Positions 17,874-24,660 of a DNA stretch of 64,000 bases are shown one piece after another (the first letter of the stretch is position 1; every line of letters starts with the position of its first letter). The DNA is taken from positions 1 through 64,000 of the forward strand of contig NZ_OUNR01000019.1 in the NCBI RefSeq assembly GCF_900403705.1. The letters are read 5' to 3'. The notes under the pieces are model-generated. The model was not told the DNA's origin. It did no database searches and was given only the letters and a program-made list of their open reading frames with translations. The position numbers were made by a program, and so were the translations under genes. Source of the DNA: Nitrospira lenta (GTDB lineage: Bacteria; Nitrospirota; Nitrospiria; Nitrospirales; Nitrospiraceae).

Positions 17874-19064
17874 ATGCGTATTGCCATTGTCGCGGACGCT
17901 TATGCCCCCCTTCGGACCTCAGCAGCAATCCAGCTGCGGGACTTAGCTGCTGAATTTATTGCGCAAGGTCATCATCCGACTGTATTAATTCCTGTCCCTG
18001 GCCTCCAATCAACATGGGCTCTCGATAATATTGCAGGGGTAGAGGTCCTCAGAGTCAGGTCTCCTCGAACGAAAGACGTCGGCTATATTCGACGAACCTT
18101 GACCGAACTGTACATGCCGTTTGCCGTTTTGCGAGGGCTTCGCCAAAGCACACTTTCACAGGTTAGGTGGGATGGCGTGGTTTGGTATTCACCATCGATT
18201 TTTCATGGCCCGCTGGTTAGCGCCCTCAAACGTGCAAGTTCATGCCGAAGCTATTTGGTTCTCAGAGACATTTTCCCTGAATGGTCTGTCGATATGGGAC
18301 TTATGGGGCGCGGGTTGCCCTATCGATTCTTCAAAACAATCGAGAACTATCAATATTCTGTTGCTGATGTGATTGGCGTCCAGACCCCGGGGAATCAGGC
18401 GTATTTTTCTAATTGGTCAGGCCGGTCCAAACGTCGAGTTGAAGTTCTGCAAAACTGGCTCGCGGAAGCGCCCGATACCGGGTGCAGTATTTCGGTTCGT
18501 GACACCCCGCTGGCTGGTCGAACAATCTTTGTTTATGCCGGCAATATGGGCGTAGCGCAAGGGATGGGGATTTTGCTGGATCTTGCAGAGAGCTTAGAGA
18601 ATAGAAAAGATATTGGTTTCGTATTCGTCGGTCGGGGGAGCGACTCCCAGCGTCTGCGCAATGATGCATCAGCGCGTGGGCTGGATAACGTGCTCTTCTT
18701 TGATGAGATCGCCTCCAATGAAATTCCCGGACTTTACGCACAATGCCACGTCGGCTTAGTAGCATTGGATCCGCGACACAAAACGCACAACATCCCAGGA
18801 AAGTTTGTATCGTACATGCAGTGCGGCCTACCGGTGCTGGCCAGCATCAACCCGGGCAATGATCTGGCTGCGCTGATCAAGCAGGGAAAGGTTGGTCGAG
18901 TCAGCACCGATACCGATGTTGAGTCGCTTGGATCGATGGCTCAGGCTCTGGTAACCGATATTACCCTGGATGAAAACTTCAAGAATCGATGCAAAACCCT
19001 AGCAGCGAGACTATTCTCACCTGAGGTTGCTGTAAAGCAGATCGTTGCGGCACTACAGGCATAA
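17874..19064 (+). CDS. WbuB-like GT4 glycosyltransferase (L-aminosugar transferase)
   Basis: A 396-residue GT-B enzyme that starts MRIAIVADAYAPLRTSAAIQ, carries the WbuB subfamily signature LVLRDIFPEWSVDMGLM, IGVQTPGNQAYFSNW, VYAGNMGVAQGMGILLDLAE and the donor region KTHNIPGKFVSYMQCGLPVL. WbuB proteins transfer N-acetyl-L-fucosamine and are encoded directly after fnlABC in E. coli O26. The same order here (dehydratase, epimerase, WbuB) suggests it transfers the sugar made by the three preceding genes. It starts 14 bases after the epimerase stop. Confidence 0.87.
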   Translation: MRIAIVADAYAPLRTSAAIQLRDLAAEFIAQGHHPTVLIPVPGLQSTWALDNIAGVEVLRVRSPRTKDVGYIRRTLTELYMPFAVLRGLRQSTLSQVRWDGVVWYSPSIFHGPLVSALKRASSCRSYLVLRDIFPEWSVDMGLMGRGLPYRFFKTIENYQYSVADVIGVQTPGNQAYFSNWSGRSKRRVEVLQNWLAEAPDTGCSISVRDTPLAGRTIFVYAGNMGVAQGMGILLDLAESLENRKDIGFVFVGRGSDSQRLRNDASARGLDNVLFFDEIASNEIPGLYAQCHVGLVALDPRHKTHNIPGKFVSYMQCGLPVLASINPGNDLAALIKQGKVGRVSTDTDVESLGSMAQALVTDITLDENFKNRCKTLAARLFSPEVAVKQIVAALQA

Positions 19065-19413
19065 ATATCGAGCGATTCTCGACAGGCTTTTCCAGATCAC
19101 AGACAGGCGAAGCCACACGCTCTAATCATCCTCCAGGCATCACCGCAATATTCAGAAGAATTGAAACAACAATACACGTATTTCATTAGAATAAATTTTC
19201 CTTGCATAGAAAAGTAGATTGTCATAAGGTTCCTAACGAACGTCGTGAAGTGAGCTGTTTGATCCCCCACTAAGGGTTTTCGGCTTCTTCGTTCGGCAGA
19301 GAAAACTTACATCGCTAGCCTCTCTCCTCAGTGCCTCCAACAGGGCATCGGCGGAGAGGCCGTTTCAGATGGAAAGAATGAGTATTTCAGTACAACACCA
19401 CAAGGAGAACATC
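19065..19413. other. 349-bp leader region before first VPLPA-CTERM gene
   Basis: No gene. At 19318-19360 GCCTCTC/GAGAGGC encloses an inner TGCC/GGCA pairing, giving a nested hairpin about 50 bases before the ATG. TTGCAT at 19203 could serve as a -35 element but its -10 is poor. No sigma-54 site was found, in contrast to the sister gene at 20334. Confidence 0.45.
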
Positions 19414-20064
19414 ATGAGACAGTCCAAGAGTTTGTCAATGCTGGCGATCATTGGAGCCTCCCTGCTTACGTTTGCGTTGCCCAGCGCACCAGTATCCGCC
19501 GCGCTTATGCAGTTTTCATTTCAAGGCGACATTGATACAGTTACCGGGCAATTGAAGCCACCACTTACTACTGCACAGAAACTTTCCGGTTCCTTTACGA
19601 TTGAATCGACGACTTCCGGCACATCGGCGGGTCCCAATACCACCCAATACCTCAACATCTTTAAGAGCCTGACCCTCTCTTTAGGCCCAATCGGAGGACC
19701 GGCGATTATGACCGCATCGCTCGGATCAACGGATAATTCGCTTTTCATAAAAACAAGCGGCTCTAATACGACGTATTCGGCACTCGGCCCCTTGACCGGA
19801 ACGTCTGTGAACGGCCGTTCTCCTATTAGCTTTCAGTTTGATGGGAAGGCGAGCGCACCGCCAAGCATCGGAAATCTCTTATCCAGCAACAGTTGGCGTA
19901 TCCTTTTCAGTGGCAATGGCAATCAAATGGTTGCGGGGAAATTCACTGCCCTCACCGCCGTTCCTTTGCCGGCAGCGGTCGTTCTGTTCGGAGCCGGACT
20001 GGTAGCCTTGGCTGGCCTTGGAGCAGGGAGCTGGCGGCAACGAAGGAACAGTATCGCTGCTTAG
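19414..20064 (+). CDS. VPLPA-CTERM (PEP-CTERM) sorted extracellular protein 1
   Basis: A 216-residue exported protein: signal peptide (to about SAPVSA-A, residue 28), a beta-rich Ser/Thr/Gly-rich body with no recognised enzymatic domain, and a C-terminal sorting tail (last about 35 residues) with TAVPLPAAVVLFGAGLVALA, then the basic end RQRR. This VPLPA plus hydrophobic segment plus Arg cluster is the target of XrtD-type exosortase, encoded 1.2 kb downstream. The ATG at 19414 is used because AAGGAG lies eight bases upstream. It is a paralogue of the next gene and is closed by its own terminator. Confidence 0.88.
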   Translation: MRQSKSLSMLAIIGASLLTFALPSAPVSAALMQFSFQGDIDTVTGQLKPPLTTAQKLSGSFTIESTTSGTSAGPNTTQYLNIFKSLTLSLGPIGGPAIMTASLGSTDNSLFIKTSGSNTTYSALGPLTGTSVNGRSPISFQFDGKASAPPSIGNLLSSNSWRILFSGNGNQMVAGKFTALTAVPLPAAVVLFGAGLVALAGLGAGSWRQRRNSIAA

Positions 20065-20090
20065 CCCATATCAGGATAGGTTTTATAGAG

Positions 20091-20124
20091 CAGCCGGCGC
20101 TTCTGCGTCGGCTGTTCCGTTTTT
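20091..20124 (+). terminator. Rho-independent terminator
   Basis: 10-bp stem CAGCCGGCGC/GCGTCGGCTG with one G-U pair and a TTCT loop, followed by TTCCGTTTTT, 27 bases after the first VPLPA-CTERM stop. It isolates that gene from the sigma-54 unit that follows. Confidence 0.85.
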
Positions 20125-20268
20125 CTCCCTCTCACCGATCTGTGTACATTCTGTGCTGGTTGTGACCTGATTCAGAATTGAACCCTCCTCGTAGGCTTCT
20201 GCACACAACAGTTCCAAACAGTCTATTTTGACCCTCTGAATTTCCAATACGTTAGCTCAATCTGGTAA

Positions 20269-20284
20269 TGGCCTGGCTCTTGCT
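20269..20284 (+). promoter_or_regulatory. Sigma-54 (-24/-12) promoter of second VPLPA-CTERM gene
   Basis: TGGCCTG-GCTC-TTGCT with exact -24/-12 spacing (GG 20270-20271, GC 20282-20283); 13 of 16 bases are shared with both of the other two promoters. Predicted start near 20295, some 40 bases before the ATG. A TGTACA lies farther upstream at 20143. Confidence 0.8.
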
Positions 20285-20333
20285 GAACCCCTTGGCTGTG
20301 CGCATGTACCACCTCTACAAGGAGTCTAACGTG

Positions 20334-21014
20334 ATGCAGAAGAACAAACCGTCGTCGATCAAAGGGCTTTTTCTGCCGGCGATCGCGCTGTGCTCCCTGT
20401 TCGTCACAGGGAACGTGGCTCAAGCGGCGTTGGTGAACTATTCCTTCACAGGGGGAGTCAGTAACATCAGCGGCGCGCTGCTCTCGCCCACGATGAACCT
20501 GACTTCGCATGTGACCGGATCGTTCCAATTCAATAATGCCACGGGTGGCGTAGGCGGCAATTATCCCGGCGCCGTGAAAGCCATGACTGTCACCATCGGT
20601 GGCTACAGCTCGTCATTCACCCCCGGGGCAAACGCAATCACCATTTCACAGAACACCAACCTGGGCGGCGGGTTGCTCGGAGATCGTTGGAATCTGGCGA
20701 CTGCAGCCACGGGCCTGCCGACTAGTGGCTACACCCCATACAGCTTCGAACTGCTGCTGGATCGGGAAGGCGGCGGGTTGTTCAGCAATACCAATCTGCA
20801 AAATGCACCCAGCTTGAGCTCCCTCACAGGTACCAGATGGCGCCTCATCTTTCAGGATGCCGAGGGTAACCTGACGCAAGTGCGCGGTGCAATCAACAGT
20901 CTGACAGCGGTACCATTACCAGCCGCCGTGTTCCTGTTCGGAGCAGGGCTCATCTCGCTGGTCGGTCTCGGTGCAGGGGGCTTAAGAAACCTCCGCGGCA
21001 CTCAGCAGGCCTAA
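20334..21014 (+). CDS. VPLPA-CTERM (PEP-CTERM) sorted extracellular protein 2
   Basis: A 226-residue paralogue of the gene at 19414. It has a signal peptide (MQKNKPSSIKGLFLPAIALC ... AQA-A), a beta-rich body starting ALVNYSFTGGVSNISGALLS (compare ALMQFSFQGDIDTVTGQLKP in the sister), and the tail TAVPLPAAVFLFGAGLISLV followed by an Arg-containing end. AAGGAG lies nine bases before ATG 20334; GTG 20331 is an alternative. Frames reaching further upstream would overlap the sigma-54 promoter and are not credible. Likely a surface or matrix protein processed by exosortase; no enzymatic motif seen. Confidence 0.88.
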   Translation: MQKNKPSSIKGLFLPAIALCSLFVTGNVAQAALVNYSFTGGVSNISGALLSPTMNLTSHVTGSFQFNNATGGVGGNYPGAVKAMTVTIGGYSSSFTPGANAITISQNTNLGGGLLGDRWNLATAATGLPTSGYTPYSFELLLDREGGGLFSNTNLQNAPSLSSLTGTRWRLIFQDAEGNLTQVRGAINSLTAVPLPAAVFLFGAGLISLVGLGAGGLRNLRGTQQA

Positions 21015-21030
21015 GCTCACCGGCATGAGC

Positions 21031-21083
21031 ATAGACATGGGCTTGGCGCCCCATCGCAGGGATACGCCAAGCCCTTTGTCTAT
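21031..21083 (+). terminator. Long hairpin terminator after VPLPA-CTERM protein 2
   Basis: ATAGACA + GGGCTTGGCG pairs with CGCCAAGCCC + TGTCTAT (17 bp, interrupted by a small internal loop), with a 16-base loop. It starts 17 bases after the stop codon. Only a short T-rich tract (TTTGTCT, itself partly in the stem) is present, so it may act in RNA stability as well as termination. Confidence 0.65.
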
Positions 21084-21226
21084 CCAACGCTCGATCTTCC
21101 ATAAATCGAAATACGGCAAATGATTGTATATCCTCCATGCCGATTGACGGTCACAATAGATCACGGATGGGGAACTACGTAGATGCCCTCTGAAATTCTA
21201 GTAAGAAGGTTGCCTTACAACAGTCA

Positions 21227-21241
21227 ATCTGGTATCCAGAT
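21227..21241. promoter_or_regulatory. Inverted repeat upstream of exosortase gene
   Basis: ATCTGG-TAT-CCAGAT, a perfect 6-bp inverted repeat 56 bases before the exosortase start. Possible operator; no supporting promoter was recognised. Confidence 0.2.
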
Positions 21242-21296
21242 ACATACCCTCTACGCGGTCACTCTGCTGTAGATCCATTACATCGGGCGCATCTTT

Positions 21297-22868
21297 ATGA
21301 GCAGCAAGCTTTTACTAGGCTTCAGCGCAGTTCTCGCCACAGTTTCACTGGGCTATCTCTACTTTGAAAGCTTGGTGTTTCTGTTTAACCACTGGATCGG
21401 CAGCGATGACTATAGCCATGGCATGTTCGTCCCGTTTATCAGCCTCTTTCTGATCTGGCAATCACAGCACCGTATCGCTGCGGCAGGAATCACCAGCTCC
21501 TGGTGGGGCCTGACCATTGTTGTGACCGGTCTCTTACTATATCTGGTCGGAGAACTCGCCACTCTCTATGTGCTCCAACACCTCTCCCTCTGGATCGTTC
21601 TCGTAGGGCTGGTGATCGGCGCCATCGGCGTCAAGGCCAGCCGCACAATCGCCTTTCCGCTTTTCTATTTGCTGACCAGTATTCCGCTACCCACGTTCTT
21701 CTACGCCGGACTGTCGAGTCAACTACAGTTGTGGTCATCCGCGCTCGGGGTCGGCTGTCTGCAACTCGTGGGCGTGACGGCCTTCCGTGAAGGAAATGTG
21801 ATCGACTTGGGTCCGGTGCAACTGCAAGTCGTGGAAGCCTGCAGCGGAATTCGCTATCTGCTCCCGCTGACCTCGTTGGCGTTGCTCTGCGCCTATCTGT
21901 TCAAGGACCGGATGTGGAAACGCATTACCCTGGTTCTCTCGTCGATCCCGATCTCGATCCTGGTAAACGGGTTTCGCATCGGCATGATCGGCGTTCTCGT
22001 CGAATGGTACGGGCAGGGAGCATCCGAAGGCTTCGCCCATCTCTTTGAAGGCTGGGTGCTGTTCATGGCAAGCCTCGGTCTGTTGATTCTGGAAATGTGG
22101 ATCCTCGCCAGAATCGGATCGAATGATGGAACAGTATCCCTTCAAGACCGATTCTCCTGGATCGATCGCTCTCCGACATCTTCCTCAGCCTTCGCTTCCT
22201 CCTCCGTCTTAGCCTCGCGCGCGCTGCCATCCGCCTATCTCTTCAGCGTGGGGCTGTTGATTCCCGTGGCAGTGGCCTCCTCCTTCCTCAGCCAGAGGAT
22301 AGAAGTTCCACCGGACCGGGCGTTGTTCGTCGATTTCCCCCTGCACATCGAAGAATGGACCGGCACATCCTTGTCGCTGGAGCAGCAGTATATCGATGCG
22401 CTGCGGTTCGACGACTACGCGCTGGTGGAATATCGCCACGACAGTAGCCAGCCCGTCACGTTCTATTCGGCCTACTACCGATCGCAGCGAAAAGGGCAAT
22501 CGGCACATTCTCCGCAAAGTTGTCTCCCCGGCGGTGGATGGGAAATTTCCTCCCTCAAAAATTTGGATTTTGCTCCGGTGTCCGGCACGACTCACACGCT
22601 CCATGCCAACCGCGTCGTCATAGAAAAGGGGCATCAAAAACAAATCGTCCTGTACTGGTTTAAGCAACGGGAGCGCATTCTCACCAGCGAGTACCTGGTG
22701 AAATTCTACTTATTCTGGGATGCCCTCCTGCGCGCGAGAACCGACGGAGCCCTGGTGCGTATCGCCTCCCTTGTCGGGCCCGGCGAAACCGAAGAGATCG
22801 TTGACCAACGCATGCGGCAATTCGTATCAGCCATGCAGTCCGAATTGAACCGGTATGTGCCGGATTAA
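21297..22868 (+). CDS. xrtD: VPLPA-CTERM-specific exosortase with fused EpsI domain (XrtD type)
   Basis: Membrane transpeptidase-like enzyme thought to cleave and sort proteins with VPLPA-CTERM tails. Residues 1-275 form the multi-spanning exosortase domain with the catalytic triad in conserved settings: Cys182 in VVEACSGIRYLLPL, Arg227 in SILVNGFRIGM and His248 in EGFAHLFEGW. From about residue 310 the chain becomes a periplasmic EpsI (DUF3485) domain with GQSAHSPQSCLPGGGWEI. The exosortase-EpsI fusion of about 520 residues is the architecture of XrtD, whose cognate tail is VPLPA; both substrates in this window carry exactly that. First gene of the long run extending to 33818. Confidence 0.92.
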   Translation: MSSKLLLGFSAVLATVSLGYLYFESLVFLFNHWIGSDDYSHGMFVPFISLFLIWQSQHRIAAAGITSSWWGLTIVVTGLLLYLVGELATLYVLQHLSLWIVLVGLVIGAIGVKASRTIAFPLFYLLTSIPLPTFFYAGLSSQLQLWSSALGVGCLQLVGVTAFREGNVIDLGPVQLQVVEACSGIRYLLPLTSLALLCAYLFKDRMWKRITLVLSSIPISILVNGFRIGMIGVLVEWYGQGASEGFAHLFEGWVLFMASLGLLILEMWILARIGSNDGTVSLQDRFSWIDRSPTSSSAFASSSVLASRALPSAYLFSVGLLIPVAVASSFLSQRIEVPPDRALFVDFPLHIEEWTGTSLSLEQQYIDALRFDDYALVEYRHDSSQPVTFYSAYYRSQRKGQSAHSPQSCLPGGGWEISSLKNLDFAPVSGTTHTLHANRVVIEKGHQKQIVLYWFKQRERILTSEYLVKFYLFWDALLRARTDGALVRIASLVGPGETEEIVDQRMRQFVSAMQSELNRYVPD

Positions 22869-22888
22869 GAGATGATGGATAGAGATTC

Positions 22889-24523
22889 ATGACAAGCGAA
22901 CTATTTTTTAGCTTCATGACCTCACTGCTGATCTGCATGGCGCTCATTCCGCCCTTGCGGATCCTGGCGGACCGGTTCCATTTCATGGATCAGCCGGGCG
23001 AGCGCAAGGTCCATCAACATCCGGTCCCCAGAGTGGGGGGCATAGCCTTCGCACTAGGGGCCTGTGTCAGCATCGCCTGGTGGGCGCCGAAAAGCGTCAC
23101 CACGCTGTCAGTGCTCCTGGGCGGATTGATCATCCTGGGCTTCGGCGTCTGGGACGATCGAGTGGACCTCGGCTATCGACCCAAATTGCTGGGACAAGTC
23201 CTTGCCGCCTTCGCGGTCATTCTCATCGGAGGCATCCGCTTCGAGAGTGTCCCGTTTTCCCTTGACGCTGAACTGCCCGTGTGGGTCAGTATCCCGGTCA
23301 CCGTGCTCTTCCTCGTGGCCGTCTCAAACGCGGTGAACCTCACCGACGGCCTCGATGGACTGGCCGGGGGACTCTCCTTCCTCACACTCTGCGGTATCGC
23401 GTATCTTGCCCATCTTTCGAACGACTCGTTGGTACTCTTGCTGGCTGTTCCCTTCATGGGAGGCCTCCTGGGATTCCTGCGATACAATACCTATCCGGCC
23501 AGGATTTTCATGGGAGACGGCGGCAGTCAGCTGCTTGGTTTCATGATGGGAGTCCTGGCGATTCTCCTGACCGATTCGTCTAGAGGCCCCTTCAGCCCCG
23601 GACTATCGCTTTTTCTTCTGGGACTGCCGTTTCTGGACACCCTGGGCGTCTCAGCTCAACGTCTGGCTGAAGGACGATCGCCGTTCGTCGGAGACCGCAC
23701 GCACATTCACCACAAACTCCTGGCCATGGGTCTACACCACTATGAAGCCGTCACGGCTATTTATGGCATTCAGGGTCTCATGGTGGCATCGGCCTATTTC
23801 CTGCGCTGGCAATCGGATGTCTTGATCATCCCACTCTACCTTGGCCTAGCCGGCATCGTCTTGGCCCTATTTATTGCTGCGGGCCGAGGCTTCTTTGCCA
23901 AGCCATCCCCCGAAAGCGCGCGGGTCCGGTCTGAGCAATGGCTCGAAGATGTCCTGAATCGTCACTGGCTCCATGATTTGCCCATTCGCTTTCTCGCGGT
24001 CGTCGTCCCTCTCTTTCTGATTACCACGGTATTTCTTCCGACCGAAGTTCCGCACGATATCGGCTACCTGTCGACGGGGCTATTCCTCATTGTCTTGCTC
24101 GGACTCGCATTTATTCCTCGACTGGCACCCTATTTTGTCCGCGGAGGACTCTATCTCGGCAGCACGTGCCTGCTCTATGTCAGTGATGCCTCCTGGTTAA
24201 ACGCCGGATTTCCTATTCCCACGACCTACCATCTTTTGTTCGGGGCCATGGCGATCATGGTCTTGCTGACCATGCGATTCGACAGCCAAAGCCGTTTTCA
24301 AACGACCCCTCTTGACTACTTAATGATCTGCCTGGCTGTGATTGTCCCATTTCTTCCCGGGGTGCAAGCGAATGTGTCATCGCTCGGCTTCTTTGCGGCC
24401 AAGCTCATCGTGCTGTTTTTCTCGTTTGAGTTACTGCTCCATGCTTTTTCCGATCGAGTCAAGCAACTCGGACTGGTCTCACTCTGGGTGTTGTTCGGAT
24501 TAGGGATCAAGATGTGGCTATGA
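22889..24523 (+). CDS. WecA/TagO-like undecaprenyl-phosphate sugar-1-phosphate transferase with extra membrane domain
   Basis: Starts repeat-unit synthesis by moving a HexNAc-1-phosphate from a UDP-sugar to undecaprenyl phosphate. The N-terminal 340 residues are the MraY/WecA fold: RKVHQHPVPRVGGIAFALG, GFGVWDDRVDLG, NAVNLTDGLDGLAGGLSF, the metal-site ARIFMGDGGSQLLGFMMG and the His motif DRTHIHHKLL. Family members usually end near 350 residues; this one is 544 and adds about 200 residues with roughly six more hydrophobic segments of unknown role. It starts 20 bases after the exosortase stop. Confidence 0.87.
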   Translation: MTSELFFSFMTSLLICMALIPPLRILADRFHFMDQPGERKVHQHPVPRVGGIAFALGACVSIAWWAPKSVTTLSVLLGGLIILGFGVWDDRVDLGYRPKLLGQVLAAFAVILIGGIRFESVPFSLDAELPVWVSIPVTVLFLVAVSNAVNLTDGLDGLAGGLSFLTLCGIAYLAHLSNDSLVLLLAVPFMGGLLGFLRYNTYPARIFMGDGGSQLLGFMMGVLAILLTDSSRGPFSPGLSLFLLGLPFLDTLGVSAQRLAEGRSPFVGDRTHIHHKLLAMGLHHYEAVTAIYGIQGLMVASAYFLRWQSDVLIIPLYLGLAGIVLALFIAAGRGFFAKPSPESARVRSEQWLEDVLNRHWLHDLPIRFLAVVVPLFLITTVFLPTEVPHDIGYLSTGLFLIVLLGLAFIPRLAPYFVRGGLYLGSTCLLYVSDASWLNAGFPIPTTYHLLFGAMAIMVLLTMRFDSQSRFQTTPLDYLMICLAVIVPFLPGVQANVSSLGFFAAKLIVLFFSFELLLHAFSDRVKQLGLVSLWVLFGLGIKMWL

Positions 24524-24556
24524 GCGAGCAGGGGAGTGTGGGACGATTAAGAGGAG

Positions 24557-24571
24557 AGGACGACAAATTGC
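24557..24571 (+). promoter_or_regulatory. Weak sigma-54-like element before prsT
   Basis: AGGACGA-CAAA-TTGC has the invariant GG and GC at the right spacing and lies 90 bases before the prsT start. It lacks the extended similarity shared by the three strong promoters and may be chance. Confidence 0.25.
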
Positions 24572-24660
24572 CGGGGTTGGAGATGAGACGGTTTTGGGAT
24601 CAGCCCACTCTCTCACTTCAGACCTCACGCGTGTGAATCGCGCAATACAAAGGTAACACC

